Made by a program: the position numbers and the translations under genes. The notes under the pieces were generated by a model. That model did not search any database. It worked only from the letters and a program-made list of their open reading frames with translations, and was not told the origin of the DNA. 64,000 nucleotides of DNA from Marsupella aquatica (Eukaryota; Marchantiophyta), in contig OZ316896.1 of the NCBI GenBank assembly GCA_973895155.1, forward strand, positions 12,958,001-13,022,000, read 5' to 3'. Shown here piece after piece: positions 1 through 12,397 of the stretch; the stretch's first letter is position 1; every line of letters starts with the position of its first letter.

Positions 1-727
1 GGATAGAATTGTGATCAACCATTGAGTTACATTAGTGTAGTTCCCATGTCTGTGCTATTCATGATTATGATTTTCATGGAGATCTTGCCATGTGTGATGA
101 GCTTTGCTATTGACAATTTTATCATTGTATAAGTACTCCGTATTCTTAAGGTCAACCAATTGTGGGCCAAAATTTAGAATAACAAAGGAATTTTATTTTG
201 CATCTATATCGATGCCCCAATTAAGAAAGGAGAAAAGCTCAACTGAGGTTCTAGGAAATTAATGCACTGCAACATGTGTCGCATCTTTTGGACTACTACT
301 ATGCTTCTACTCAATTTCTTCCTTCTTGGGAGCAGTTAAAAACAAAACAATATTGGTACGTTTATAAACTAAAACAGCGCAGGCTGGGAGCTCCAAAAGC
401 CAAAGAAACACATGACATCTACACATTTGCTTACGATCTCGCTGAACAAAACTAGGATTTTTTTAAATAAGCAACAAAGTATACGGCAAAATAAACATGA
501 CCTTCTTTGCTCCAGAGGACAATAAACTCCCTTGGCACATGTGCAATCTCACGCCCTGGACACCCAAGACTGCACAAAAGGAGGTGTCCGCAAACACGAG
601 CCGCAGTCTACTTTTTGCATAAGGGTTAGCATTGGTTCCCTTGGTGCTATTGTCACTATTTTGTCACCAAAACATCCAAGAAACCCCCCGGCATGTAGCT
701 CAGCTGCTGCCTTCCTGAATGTAAAGG

Positions 728-1899
728 CACTTTTTCAAACCAAACAAATCTAGTACACCACACACACACAAATGAATTCCAATCCTGATCAGCCCGCACT
801 AAGTTTCTCTGTCGAGGAAACGGTCATTCCACACCTAGGAACAGCAGGTGGGCGCAATGCTCAGACTTGATCAGTACCATGCTGAAATGTACCGCTGCTT
901 CCTATTGCCAACAATTATTCGTTTGTCAGTTGAGTGACTCTGTGAGGCCTGAGCACATTTTCTGCTTTGGGAGATCTCAAACTTTGGGACAAACTGTACC
1001 ATTAGGGTTTTCAGTTTGAGGTTGCCTGCAACACCCACCCACAGATTAACTCAACATCATTGAATTTTCAACTTGAGTCAATTTTCTGAAGGGTGCCAAC
1101 TATGTTTGAAGGGCACCAATGCATCTGCGCAGACTAAATTTTGGTGCGGTCACTGGTGCACTGACATCTTATTTTACACTCGCGACCCAGCCTTAGCATT
1201 CTGTAGAAGTTAGAGAGGCCCAGCCTCAGCATTCTGTGGAAGTTAGAGAGGCCCCACTGGGTCTCTTGTCTTTGTGATCCATTCTCTCCCGGTTTGGGTG
1301 CTTTTTGTTGGAAGTATGAATATATCTTATAATTCGTTGGGTGCTTTAGTTGTTTGACACTGTGATATATAGAATCAGGGGTAGCCCAATGGAAGGATTT
1401 CTCGCTCGGACGGTCGGGGAGGGCTGGCTAGATCAAGACAGTGTGATTTATATATAATTCACTTCATTACTCTAACATGGAATTGGGGTAGCCCAATGGA
1501 AGGGTTTCTTGCTCGGATGGTCGGGGAGGTCTCACGTGATCAAGACCGCACTGTTCTACTTACGCAACAACGATGAGAAGTCTTCCGTCCCCAGAGAAGG
1601 TACTTAAATGCAATTTGGCCAGGATTACAATTCTCAATTGCATTAGTCTCGCCCGATCACTAACGTTTTCATACTCGACTAAAGTCTGCCTGCCAGTGTG
1701 ATGCTTGGCTGTGTCCAGGTGGAAACCCAACTAAGACATATCGCTTGTAGGAATTCGCTTTATGATGTGCTTGCCATCACGTCCACACTTCTTCGAAATT
1801 GAAACTGTATTGTACTAAAACTGGTAGGCACACTCTACTCATGCAACGTGACTTGTACTCAATCAAAGTGGGTCTGCTCCTACTTATCTGGAAAATAGA
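728..1899. other. Copy A-specific 1.17-kb segment
   Basis: This stretch lies between sequence that is continuous in copy B near 40080, so it is an insertion in A or a deletion in B. It contains two internal tandem repeats. One is a unit of about 33 bp (GCCCAGCCTCAGCATTCTGT...) twice near 1190-1260. The other is a unit of about 113 bp starting GGGTAGCCCAATGGAAGG twice at about 1380-1550. I see no ORF, clear inverted termini or target duplication, so its origin is open. Confidence 0.5.
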
Positions 1900-4560
1900 T
1901 ATGAACGACGGAGACAAAATCACTCAATTCTATTGAGAAGCAACTATCTCAGCAGCAAAATTGAAACTTCTGAGAATGAGCTGAAAACGTCACAGCTCTG
2001 ATTGAGGTTAGTAACAAGCATTACATGTGGTTGCCTTTTTGCAAGGAAACTGTGCTTCACAATCGTTATGGGCCGGGTTAAACTGGAGAGAATTGTGGAA
2101 TTCGTTCGCAACATTGTTGAATTCTCCCCACCAACAGGAGTTGGACAAACTTCTAGCGCTCTCCACTGATTGTGAAAATACTGCAACAGTATTAATTTAA
2201 CTGAGTACAAAAACAAGCTCACCAAGATTGTAGCGTAGAACTTACGCAATTGTGTTTTAGGTAATATCCATTTTATTCTACGTCACCAGGTTTGTGAACA
2301 TTAAATAGAGCTCTATTGTACATACGTCCTATTAGGTTAATGTATTCCAAAATGCGAGCTGGAATTCATTTAGAAGCCTTACGAAACAGGCTTAGATTTG
2401 GCAGTCATGATCTTGATTGGCCGGCTTACCTCATTCATGAACGGTCTGCAGAATTATTGTACAAATCAGTCGAGTGAGATGGGGACCCTTCAGTGAGCAA
2501 ATCTCGGCATTTAAAATTTCATGATGCATGAAATCATTTGAGCTCCAATCAGCAGATCCTTCTGTCCAATACTCTCAACAGATTCTGGATATTTTGCTAT
2601 CCAAACAACCTTATTTGCAGTGACATTTTCAAGTGGGCACTCATTTGAGCTCCTCGGTTTTGAGAGTAGCAATCCTACTTTGACCTTTGCGAGTTAATAA
2701 AGTTTGCAAACGTCTGATGCTTTGGAGTTCTCTATTTCGACAGCAACTATTTCTCGACTGAATACCAACGTGTTTGGCTGCAAAACAATTCACCAACACA
2801 GTGACTAGCTGCAGCAGAAGTCGATTGTGGCCAATTACAAAGGATCGGCCTGAAAGGGCACTACCGTCTTCTAGCTCCGCAACGAATAAGCAACAAAGCT
2901 TCTCCGCATGCATCAAAGGCAGCATTTAGTGCATAATTCGCACGAAGGGGGAAAAGCCCCTAAGAGTGAACAGAAACAAGCTTCTGACAAGAATCGGATA
3001 GGTGAGGATGGAGTGCATGAAGAGACAGTGAAGAAGCAAGCAGCCACAGTGCCCTACCTAGAGTAGTACGCGACCTACTGCAGAACGCAGATCTCACTAT
3101 CCCTTTGTTGAATCTGTTTACATCAGTGGTACCAGTTCTGCTCACCTTCGACGCCCATACCTTGAAGGCAGTGAGGGCCCTCGTTCCATCAAGCATACAT
3201 CATCAACTTAGACATGAATGTCAATAATGGGGAATCGTCTTGGGAGAGACTAAAACCCACGCAACTTGTTTGGTATTCAGTCGAGTAATGGTCTCTTGCT
3301 TCTCTGAGGTACTCATTTTGTTAACATGTACAGAGTACGAAACAATTGCCCGTCAATGTCGATGCACAATAAGAAGTGGCTACTGAAGGATGAACACTGA
3401 GTTGGCTTGATAAACGGGCACGTTTGTAGGGCTGGTTCCACACGACCACCACTATTCCTTTTGATAGTGTGTTTCTCTCTTGTGTTTCTCTCTTCGTATT
3501 TGGAAGACATTACACCATGCTCAAGCCTGAGTGTAGATCTCCAGGCTTGCCCCCAGTTACTATACTAGTTATCTACAATTATATATCGCACTATTATAGA
3601 GATAGATTCTAATTGTTTTTTAATGTTTCTTCTAGTCATTGGGTTTCACAGTTGCCATCTTCTTTGGCGATCAGTATGTACTCTCGATGCCTTTTACTTT
3701 AATGCCGTTTCTGGAAAATTGGTACTTTTGTTTCACTTTTATCAGCCAAGGAAGAATGATAAAGAAACTTTTGGGAGATGGGTCGCTTGGGTGCCATAAT
3801 CTTGTTACTGGGTGTTATCTACCTTCTCACAAAATACCGTTAGTGCTATACAAATGGGAGTTATCTAGCTGCTCACATAACACCGCTCAAATGCTGTAAA
3901 CGTTCAGGAGTGTGGGCGTCTTCTGGGAGAGGTAGAGTTGTCGTAAGAATAGTGCCTCCAGACATGAACAATGTGAAAAGTGTCCCGAATGATTGTAGTT
4001 TTTGCTTTTAGTCTCAGCTTTACCTGAAAAGTGGTGGCTAGTAGGATTTCTAAGACTGCAGGGATCTATGGGAACACTTATTTAGTGTAATGACGTAGAT
4101 CTGGCTAAGAAAACCAATACTGTCAAACAAAGAGCACTTTGGGATAATTTTTGAGTTGGAAGGTTTGGATGGAAATCCCATCCTAATGACTCTTTAAAAG
4201 CGTAGTAAATGGTTAAAGTTTTTTTTAACAGGTTCAGTGCTCTGTATTGACGAGCTCATAAGACAACAAAGCACGGATGGCCGTTGACTGTCAGTCTGGC
4301 ACCTAAAATGTTATCGTTTACAGAACTGACGGAAATGTGACCTTTAAGGCCATTGGAACTGCTTACTGCATGAACTCTTTCGTTGTCTATTCTAGTTCTA
4401 GTCATACCTTGGTTAGCCATATTTGATAAGGGAAAGTTATTTGAACTTTCCTCAAGACTTTTGCAAGTGGCCATTAAAAAGTTTTCCCAGCCAACAAGCT
4501 CTTTCAGTCTGCGTTTTCCAATATTTCTGCTGCACCTAGCCAAAACATGTGTCCGCTGCC

Positions 4561-4648
4561 TATTTCAACAGGATAGATGTTTTCCGGGCATTTTGCCTCA
4601 AGCCTATTTCAACGGGATAGATGTTTTCCGGGCATTTTGCCTCAAATA
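4561..4648. repeat. 44-bp tandem duplication in copy A
   Basis: Two head-to-tail copies of a 44-bp unit containing GGATAGATGTTTTCCGGGCA. Copy B has only one unit, near 42950-42990, so the duplication arose after the segmental duplication or one unit was lost in B. Confidence 0.8.
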
Positions 4649-6102
4649 AAGTTTTTCAGGCTAAAGTATTTTAATTACTCCCCATTTTTTGAAACAGCTT
4701 GCATACTTTACACCCCACCATTTTTCAAGCAGCACATTTTAAGCTGGACCCCAATTTGTTTTTAAATCATACGTGTTTGTGCAAACCTAATTACTACATT
4801 TCCCCGAACATCCCACCTGCAAATCCCTACGTTCCTGTTTCTTTATCCATCCACATTGTCTACAACTGAATTGCATTGCCACTATTTACTTTCAGGATTG
4901 CTTACAAGGCCACTTCAGTTCAGCATGCTCTACAGGACCAGTTCAGCGTAGAGGTTCTTTTCAAATTCAGTGCGGTCAGCATTGGACTCGACTGAAATCA
5001 ACAAATGTCCAAAGGGTCCAATCCTCGACTAGCTTGATGGAAGGACATTAACCAGGAATAAATGTTGCTCATTCTGCCCTACGTAGCTTTTCTTGATAGC
5101 TTGTTGGGAACAAGTAGTATGCATGGTGACAACACGGCCCCACAGAATTGGAGAAAATGCAGAATGTTGTCAAGATGAATTTGGTCATGAGCTGCTTCAA
5201 TTGCTCAGGAAGAAAAGAACGTGCGCATGGACGAAACAGGGGTGGACTGACATGTCACTCATTCACTGAATGAGTGAATGAATCCATCCTCGAGAAGAAA
5301 GGAAGTGTTATCAATCTGTCGAGGTGAAGCCAGACAATTTGGATCAGTACATTGAGTGAGACAGAAATTGCGTCTCAGTATATTGAGTGACGCTATTGAT
5401 ATGAACATTTTTTTATGCTGGGAGTGTCCTCTCAATTTTAAGTAAAGCCAAAGTGGACCCGTCATATGATATTGGTATGAGCAGTTGTGATGATTTCGGA
5501 AAGAAAAATCTTGGAAATCAATTGATAGCCGCGACTACTTGTTCGTTCAAGGCTTGAGTAGAGACACGACAACAAAATAGTAACCAAATATTTTTACTAT
5601 TTCCTTCCTTTAAATATTAATGGAATGGATAAAAAACAATGATTCATGTCATACATAATATACCATCATGTTCTATGCAAGGCCCCTATCCAAGGCCCTA
5701 GAGTCATGGTCTAGAGGTGACTCTAGCTTCCCCTTTATAAGTAAGATTGCTCGGAAGGGTTGTGATGACATCTGAGAGCAAAATCTTGGAGGTGACAGCT
5801 CAATTGTTGTCCTGCATGTATGTTGGAAGTGGAATTGGAAGTGGAAGCTCACTTGTTGTACTCTCGTTCTGATAAGCCCCACTCAATGGTCCACCAAATG
5901 TAGCAGCCCAACGTTACAAAACCTCAGTGGACAATATGGCGTTCCAGTACAGCAACTCATTTTGTAAAGCACCTTGGAAGCTTTCGTGAATACCTATTTT
6001 GTCAAACAAGTGCGTGGTGAATTGAGAATCCTGTCTAGGAGATTGTCTTTCTTACTTCGTGCTAGCTGGAAGTTTCGAATCGGCCGTTGTTAAGCTTCGT
6101 CG

Positions 6103-6278
6103 TATGATAGTATCGTGAGGAGTAATCTTCTCTATGCTATCTCGTACTTAATTGTCTCGAATTGTTTCGCTCTCAGCCTAGAACTACTTCTATGATAGTA
6201 TCGTGAGGAGTAATCTTCTCTATGCTATCTCGTACTTAATTGTCTCGAATTGTTTCGCTCTCAGCCTAAAACTTCTTC
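6103..6278. repeat. 88-bp tandem repeat downstream of MDR copy 1
   Basis: Two nearly identical 88-bp units begin at 6103 and 6191 (TATGATAGTATCGTGAGGAG). Copy B has one unit near 44464. Reverse-complement relatives follow the plus-strand MDR gene at about 36690-36950 and also occur near 33050-33180. The unit is therefore part of the sequence that travels with the MDR gene. Confidence 0.8.
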
Positions 6279-6400
6279 TATCCGATTTTGCAAACGTCAG
6301 AGAGATTGAGGACCCCGGTTTAGTTGTGCACTGAGCGCGAAGGCCGACGATCCTCCCTACAGCCGCTTGCTTTAACGTCCTCAATATTGAAATGTTTACA

Positions 6401-7411
6401 TTACAGAGTTATAACCACTTTCTTTGCAGACATTGTCTTCTGAGCCTCGAGACCGTCCTGTATAGACTGGAGGCCCTTCCCGACTACAACAGCTTCAGGA
6501 GCGGGCACAAATTTGCCCTCAGCGAGAGCCTTTGGCAGGTAATCCTCAAAGAGAGCCTTGCCGAGCTCGTTGTCCACAATGCCCCAGATCCACTTCGTTT
6601 TAACGGCGCCAGGCAGGTCCTCCGGAGCAGTCTGGGCCGTAGAGATAAATTTGTGGCCTTGGGACTGGCTCAAGACTTCCGCGCAGACCTCCACTACTCC
6701 ATCAATGGTGATGCAATCCAGCACGCCAGCGACCGTTTTGCCCTTTAATGCCTCAACTAGCTCCTGGACGATAGTTTTGCTCTTGTAATCGAAGACCTGG
6801 CTGGCGCCGAGCTTTTTGACGTAGTCGAAGTTCTTCGGGGACGCAGTGGTGATGACCTCGTAGCCGGATGCAACGCCGAGCTGAATGCCGTTGCTGCCGA
6901 CGCTTGACGCCCCTCCCCAGACGAGGAGGACCTGGCCTGTTGGCTTTGGACTCACGGACGGGTTCTGAAGCCCAAGGTAGTCTTTCTTATACAGACCGAC
7001 TGCTGCAGTCGACAAGCCCAAGGGAAGGACCGCGGCAGCCTCGAAGGAGATGGTGCTGGGAATTGGCGATGACATGTAGTCATCTACCACGGTGTACTCC
7101 TGGAAAGCGCTTTGGGAGGCACGCTGGGACCCAAAGCCATTTCCGTTACCAAGCACGCGGTCGCCGACTCGATATCTGGTGACACAGCTGCCGACCTCGA
7201 AGACCTCACCAGCGACATCTGTACCGATGATGGTTGGGTAATTAGTGGGCTTAAATGGTAGCTCTTGCAGCTTGCAGTCGACAGGATTGATGGCCACCGC
7301 GGCGTTCTTGACAACAATCTCATGCTCACCTGGAGGGGTGTAAGGAGCGGGCCTGACCTGGAGTGGCTTTACCTTTTCCCCGACAAGCCATGCAGCCGTG
7401 TTGGATGGCAT
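6401..7411 (-). CDS. Zinc-less MDR-family NADP(H) oxidoreductase, copy 1
   Basis: A full-length, intronless 336-residue member of the medium-chain dehydrogenase/reductase superfamily, of the quinone-oxidoreductase/enoyl-reductase type, predicted cytosolic. The N-terminal GroES-like half (about 1-120) holds the NPVDxKLQ segment at 43-49 and DVAGEV at 65-70. The Rossmann half holds the nucleotide-binding loop GGASSVG at 166-172 and SPKN near 191. No structural or catalytic zinc cysteines are visible. In overall appearance it is closest to fungal CipB/ToxD-like proteins, which together with the absence of introns suggests fungal ancestry (inference). Substrate unknown. This copy has Cys where the others have Trp in NPVDWKLQ, and a divergent segment at about 46-95. 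The ATG start MPSNTAAWLVGEK is shared by all four copies. Confidence 0.9.
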   Translation of the reverse strand: MPSNTAAWLVGEKVKPLQVRPAPYTPPGEHEIVVKNAAVAINPVDCKLQELPFKPTNYPTIIGTDVAGEVFEVGSCVTRYRVGDRVLGNGNGFGSQRASQSAFQEYTVVDDYMSSPIPSTISFEAAAVLPLGLSTAAVGLYKKDYLGLQNPSVSPKPTGQVLLVWGGASSVGSNGIQLGVASGYEVITTASPKNFDYVKKLGASQVFDYKSKTIVQELVEALKGKTVAGVLDCITIDGVVEVCAEVLSQSQGHKFISTAQTAPEDLPGAVKTKWIWGIVDNELGKALFEDYLPKALAEGKFVPAPEAVVVGKGLQSIQDGLEAQKTMSAKKVVITL

Positions 7412-8639
7412 TTTAGCGACGACGATGAGTTTCGAGGCGGCGAAGGAGCCGAAAGACAGTTTGCTGCTGTCGAAGATGAGACTTTGACAGAGAACAGGAT
7501 CCTTTCAAACTAGCTCCCGTCGAAGCAAATCGCTCGTCGATCAACGCGACAGCTTTCGAATTGTGTGTTGCCTATAAACAATCGGCCGTGGGCATTGGAG
7601 GCAATGTGATGCGGGGTGTCTCGATCATGAAACCTTGAAAGTTTCACGAAGAGAAAAATCCTCGTCTCTGCAGGGGACGGAACGGTTGAATGCAGATTCG
7701 AGCAGATGGATTACAGTAGGATGGAGGGTTTGGGTTTGCGTTGAAGCATGGTTGCAATTGCCTTATATAGATCTGAGAGGGTTCGAAACTGGAACGAATT
7801 CAAAACTGAAGAGAGACCACGAAGATCGTTGGAGACCAGGAAGGCCACCACCCGGTGAACAATCCAACCGAATAAACTATATCCTGTTGTTTGGCGTACA
7901 GAAATGAAGTGGAGTGAGAAATCTCATGTCAAAAAAGGGCCCATGAACATCCGAAAGTTTGAAAATTGATCCGTAAAGACATGCTGAAATCTGGCAGTAC
8001 TTGGGAATGCCCTGTGGCACCTAGAGCAATCCAGCGGCTTCGAGGAATGCGCATTTGGATTTCTGTGACCTTCCTGGTTCAGCTTTCACCACACCTGTGA
8101 ACTCAGGCAGAGTGTTATAATTTGAGTAGAATGCAAGGAATGATTGTGGCGAAACTTCTCCTAGACCTCCAATGTCATCCTAGAATGTAAGAAATGATCG
8201 TAGCGAACTTCTCCGAGTCCTTCGGATGTGCAGGTCGAGGCGGTGGCAGCTCCGCGTGTCTTCCGCTGAGACGGAGATACCGAACAGGGACTAATTTTCG
8301 ACGAATAGCTGAACAAAGTACAACGGAGTAAACGCAAAAGATATGCAGTCCACATGTCTAATTGCCGCGTGTATACTTGCATTACAAGGATGTGGTCCCC
8401 TAATATTAGAGTTTTTTCCTTTTGTAAATGCTCCAAAAACGCAGTTTGCATCTCGAACCTCACCCAATTCGAAAAAACAAACATACAAGTGTATTTCAAA
8501 CATACAAGTACACTTACACTTATTATAAATTGCAAAGGACACACAATGTGCTTTGGATCCTAATAGGAGTTGCAAAGATTTAAAAAATAAATTAACTTCT
8601 GATCTGATTTTATTACACATGTACCCTTGATGGGGGGAA

Positions 8640-9489
8640 CCAGCAGGTCAAAAAAAATTTATAATAAACAGTTGGGCCAATTTTTAGGGTGGTAGTCATT
8701 CAAATTCGCAGGGCACAAAAAATAATAAATCTGGTAGAAGGAAGGAACAAAGACAAGTAAATTTAGTTTAGTGTGAATGAAAAAGAGTCACACCAATGTC
8801 CAAGTAAGAGGGAATCAAGTGGGACAGGCAAACAAAAGAGTACATCACTAACTAAGGGTAGTATTCCATCAGCCCTCAAAGTCTCCTTTGAAGGTTTAGC
8901 CCAGATCTCCGCACTTTGGGGAGCGTATTGTAGCCATTCGTCACGTGAGGCCAACCCTTCAGTACAAAATGAGAGTGGATGGCCCGGCAAGCCTTGTCTT
9001 CACGGTGACCGTGCAATCGGGAACCTTGTCAACATAGCATTTGTGACTGCCCTACTGCCGGTCCGTCGTCAGTCAGACAATGGGGAACATTTCCCCCTGC
9101 CATCAATACATCACATCAACCTGAAGCAAGCAAATTCATGGCGCTACCGCAATTCTTTGGTATTCTTTACTGAATTTGATGTGCAACTGAATGGAGACTG
9201 CGGCGGAACACATCCTTGTTAGGGGACAATTGCTACGCACTCACACGTTCTGTTCAACCTTGCAAGAATTTTTACATTCGACAAAAGGAATTCACTGGAG
9301 GTGGCTGTTGGTAAATGTTTGCTTTCTACTCTCTGCTGTTGTGGAATGAATGCTGTCAATTGGAGCCTTCATTCTGTCTTTGTATGCCGACATAATTTAG
9401 CTGATTGTTCTCTGGGATCTTTAAGGGAATTTTGTGGAAATTTCACTACGCAATCAAGTTCCTTCGCAGATTCTAAGTTTTCTGTAATA
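8640..9489. other. Non-coding stretch between duplication and Harbinger gene
   Basis: AT-rich DNA after the end of copy A. The ORF at 8773-9222 shows no recognisable domain. This may be the 5' flank of the Harbinger element, but I could not identify its terminal inverted repeat. Confidence 0.3.
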
Positions 9490-10113
9490 ATGTCAACTCA
9501 AGCGACCACTGGAAGTGATGAAAGCGGAGCAGGAGGTTTGCACCATCGAGCTGGTGGTGCAAGAGCTCCTAGGAATGATAATTTGAATGCTCGACCTCCT
9601 CCGCATAGTGCAGCTGGTGCGGGAGCAGCTGGGAATCAAAATTTGAATACCATCAATGATTCGACCTCCACTAGGTAATGGAAACTCCGTGAATTGTGTA
9701 TGTGTTGATTGTAGTTAAGTGCATGGATTGAACATGAAGCCTCTTTCAATCATTCATTGGGGGACAGGATAAAGATAACAGATCAGAAGTGGAGGGAAAC
9801 GTACACAATCTGCCATGGCCAAAGATGGGGTGTTGCGGCAGGCAATGCAGATGAAAAAATGTTGGGAAAGATTAGTGACCGACTTCAAGAAGGTGTATGA
9901 TTACCAGAACCATATATTAGGGAGCAGACAAGAGAGCTACTATGAACTGGGGAGTGTCGACAGGAAAGACAAGAAACTCCCAGTGAATTTTGCCCATGAG
10001 CTTTTTCAGAACTCGGAGTGTTGGATGGGCACACATAGAGCTCTCAACCCATCACCAAACCAGGTCGTGGACAGTGGAGATGTTCACGAATAAAACATGC
10101 AACAGGCTGGGGA
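9490..10113 (+). pseudogene. Harbinger-associated Myb/SANT-like protein, 5' part
   Basis: The gene probably starts at ATG 9490 with a Gly/Ala/Asn-rich leader and has an intron ending in ACAG just before about 9769. The following sequence matches the Myb/SANT-like (trihelix) DNA-binding protein that accompanies PIF/Harbinger transposases. The frame at 9815-10093 shows a CWERLVTDFKKV helix and a KDKKLPVNF segment typical of plant versions. The first helix (KWRETYTICHGQRWG) is in another frame, so a small indel near 9830 breaks the gene; a TAA also interrupts it at 10091. The reading frame resumes at 27696, on the other side of the giant transposon, which shows that the element inserted into this gene. 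Confidence 0.65.
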
Positions 10114-10121
10114 ATTCATAT
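10114..10121. repeat. Target site duplication, left (giant transposon)
   Basis: ATTCATAT sits immediately before the left terminal inverted repeat. The right partner, ATTCATGT at 27688-27695, differs at one base. Confidence 0.75.
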
Positions 10122-10144
10122 CACCCTATTCATTAAAACTGGAA
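10122..10144 (+). repeat. Left terminal inverted repeat
   Basis: Starts CACC and continues with the 19-bp block CTATTCATTAAAACTGGAA. It matches the reverse complement of 27665-27687 except at two positions just inside the end. Confidence 0.85.
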
Positions 10145-10824
10145 TTTCTCTAGTCCAAAAGTTGACCTTCAAATTTCTTATTTTACCCCCAAAAGTTCTA
10201 TAACTTGTTCCCCAAAAGCATATATTTTAGTGGCCAAATATACACTTTTTGAGGTCTAAAATTACAATTCTAATGCCCAAATTATTAATTAAATAATTCA
10301 GTTATCAATTATTAATACTTATTAATTAAAAGACAATAAAGTGTTCTTATTATATACAATATAAACAATGAAAAAATAGAATAAGACAATATAATAAATT
10401 CAAATGACCCGTGATAACCAAGTTACACAAACAGGGAAGGTAAACCAGTGATGTATTATAAAAGTAAAAAACCTATTTTTACAGGGTCGAGACCACGTCT
10501 GCCCCAATGCAGGCTCTAGATGGTTTTGACCGGTTGTTGAATGTATATCAATTACTATGTAAAAATCTATGTCGAGATTATCTCAACCCAAATGTAGGGT
10601 CCACATAATTTTGACCCGTTGTTGAATCTATATCTCTAGCTATTCCCTTTGTATAGGGTCCAGACCCAAATAACCTTTTTCTGAGAACATATCTACAAGT
10701 AAAAGAGGATCAACAGCATCTAGACTCAAATGGATAGTACGCATATTAGCTTCACTTATTTTTGAGTAAGAATATGTATATCTACAACTCACATTGTAAC
10801 TGTTCAGTGTAGGGTCGAGATAAT
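10123..10824. other. Left subterminal region of the giant transposon
   Basis: AT-rich, with several CCCAAA-type repeats (10185-10290) and degenerate half-palindromes of the GGGTCGAGA/TCTAGACCC type at about 10485, 10567, 10650 and 10812. No gene seen. Such arrays often bind transposases (inference). Confidence 0.4.
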
Positions 10825-12097
10825 CTAGACCCAAATCTCATGCCCCTCCACCCCGCAGAATTCATTTGAGCAAGTAAATCTAGACCCTGACGGGTCATAT
10901 TTCATATCGCGATTGCAGAAATTGAGAGGCTTCCTATTCCAGAACTTTGTGGTGAGGTCCCTACACCTCAAGACTTCTGAAACAAATCCCAGATGATTGT
11001 CTCTGTAGGGTCCTGTGTACTGATATCCAATTAACGTCTTTGCAAGGTCGTTGATTGCCTCCTCCGTCAATTCCTCCATTGGTGGTAATTGTTGCACTTC
11101 ATTCTTGACATCCCAAGGAATTTCGTCCACTGTGACATCCAAGACTGTATGGATAACCGAATGAACCCATACCATACTACCCCACTGCTCCGTCAACAAC
11201 GCATAAATGACAGCCTATTGATCTCTGTCCGCTAAAACATTTATCATAGACCACTTTGGATGATTGATAAAAAGGTAGTGTTGAAGATTGAAGGCATGAT
11301 ACAATTTCCTGAGCATAGGCCATAGTATTTCTGGAAAGAATGTATCATCCGTGGAGTGATGCAAAATGAGGAAGAAAATAACCCACAATTCTCTGGATTT
11401 GCAAATGCCTTCATTGGAGTGTCATCAAGAAGGAGTGTATTAGTTTCATCGTATAATCCACCATAACGTTTCCAAACCACCCTCAAATCCTTCAAATGAA
11501 TATTTGCCTTCCCATTGGTAATGTCAGGCCTCTGGATTCCAGTAGCGAATGTATCTTCTTGTGTGAGAATAAATTTGAATTGCTCTCACTCTTCTTGACT
11601 GAAGATCAAATGAATCATTTCATCCATCCTGGGTTTCCTTGCACAAGTCCAAATGGCAACATCAAATAACAAAAAAGCTGCGATTAAGAACTCATGAAGA
11701 TGGGGTCGCTCAACATACATAAAGTTAAACCCTCCACGTCTCCCCCAGTGGACACCCTTGACACTTGTTGCACTACGGTGCGGTCCGGAACTTGGCGTTT
11801 TGACAGAATCCCAACACATTTGTTGAGGTCAAGAATCAATAGCTTCCGTCTGATCGGACCGTGAAGTGGAGGCAAGGGTCCTACAAAGAAGGAACACCAA
11901 TGTTAGAATTGTGGGAGATAAAACAAAGGAATGCTCGAGACGATCTCGAGCATCACAAGTGAATGAACAACAGTCAACGTCATACCTATTGTTGGTTGAA
12001 GGTCAGTAGTTGAAGAAATCTCAGGACATCTTTGGAGATTATTGTCGACGCACTCCACAACTGGTAAGGGCCCGCCTATTTCTGTGAAGGTAGACAT
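10825..12097 (-). pseudogene. FCP1/NIF-type HAD phosphatase-like gene (decayed cargo)
   Basis: Exon 1 probably runs from ATG 12097 to 11986. A GTATG...TTTGTAG intron (11985-11881) contains one of the 21-bp palindromes, and exon 2 continues in frame with RRKLLILDLNKC, the start of an FCP1-homology domain. Further pieces in order are YVERPHLHEFL...FDVAIWTCARKP, then KDLRVVWK...YDETNTLLLDDTPMKAFANPENC, then DDTFFPEILWPMLRK. These are the HAD loops of CTD-phosphatase-like plant proteins. The first catalytic motif reads DLNKC instead of the canonical DxDx(T/V), so activity is doubtful even apart from the breaks. There are a frameshift between 11820 and 11690, an in-frame TGA at 11586, another frameshift near 11340 and a TAG near 11215. 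The last piece (10825-11199) follows the phosphatase domain and is not recognised. Confidence 0.6.
11881..11985 (-). other. Predicted intron holding a palindrome copy
   Basis: Donor GTATG at 11985 and acceptor TTTGTAG ending at 11881 keep the frame of the FCP1-like gene (PTI-G-PLPPLHG). A perfect 21-bp palindrome copy sits inside at 11932-11952. Confidence 0.6.
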
Positions 12098-12397
12098 AAT
12101 AATTTAGACGGCTGAATTTCAGGACTGTTCAAACTAACTTGGGTTTCAACCTCACGTGCTGAAAGACCCAAATTCATCTAGAAGGTTATCTCCTAGTTGG
12201 TTTTGGATGTCCAAATTTATCCCTCCGGGAAGGGTCTCAACAAGAGCTGGCTCAGACCAAACTGGCACTAATTTGAACTTATCCTTCCGATACTTTCTAG
12301 ATCGAATAATCTTCTCAGACTGCTCTATACTGACTTGTTGACCTTTTGACGGTCCATCAGTCCAAACATAATGAGTAGCACTTGCTTTGAGTGATTT

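Larger units (their letters stand above)
1..8640. repeat. Segmental duplication, copy A
   Basis: Copy A matches copy B (about 39298-51930) in the same order and orientation. Examples are the opening segment at 1-65 versus 39310-39370, the stretch 1905-6400 versus 40085-44720, the MDR gene, and 7720-8640 versus 50779-51930. It starts before the window edge. Copy A has about 1.17 kb (roughly 728-1899) absent from B, an extra 88-bp tandem unit near 6103-6278 and an extra 44-bp unit near 4561-4648. B carries a retrotransposon and a SINE that A lacks. Apart from the MDR gene I see no convincing coding sequence: the short ORFs in 1-6400 are not conserved in frame between the copies. Confidence 0.9.

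Noticed and set aside
6392-7182. Plus-strand ORFs overlapping MDR copy 1 (also those opposite copies 2, 3 and 4)
   Set aside because: Antisense shadows of the conserved MDR genes; no domain and no independent conservation.
8773-9222. 149-residue ORF
   Set aside because: No domain, no conserved copy and unremarkable composition; insufficient to call a gene.
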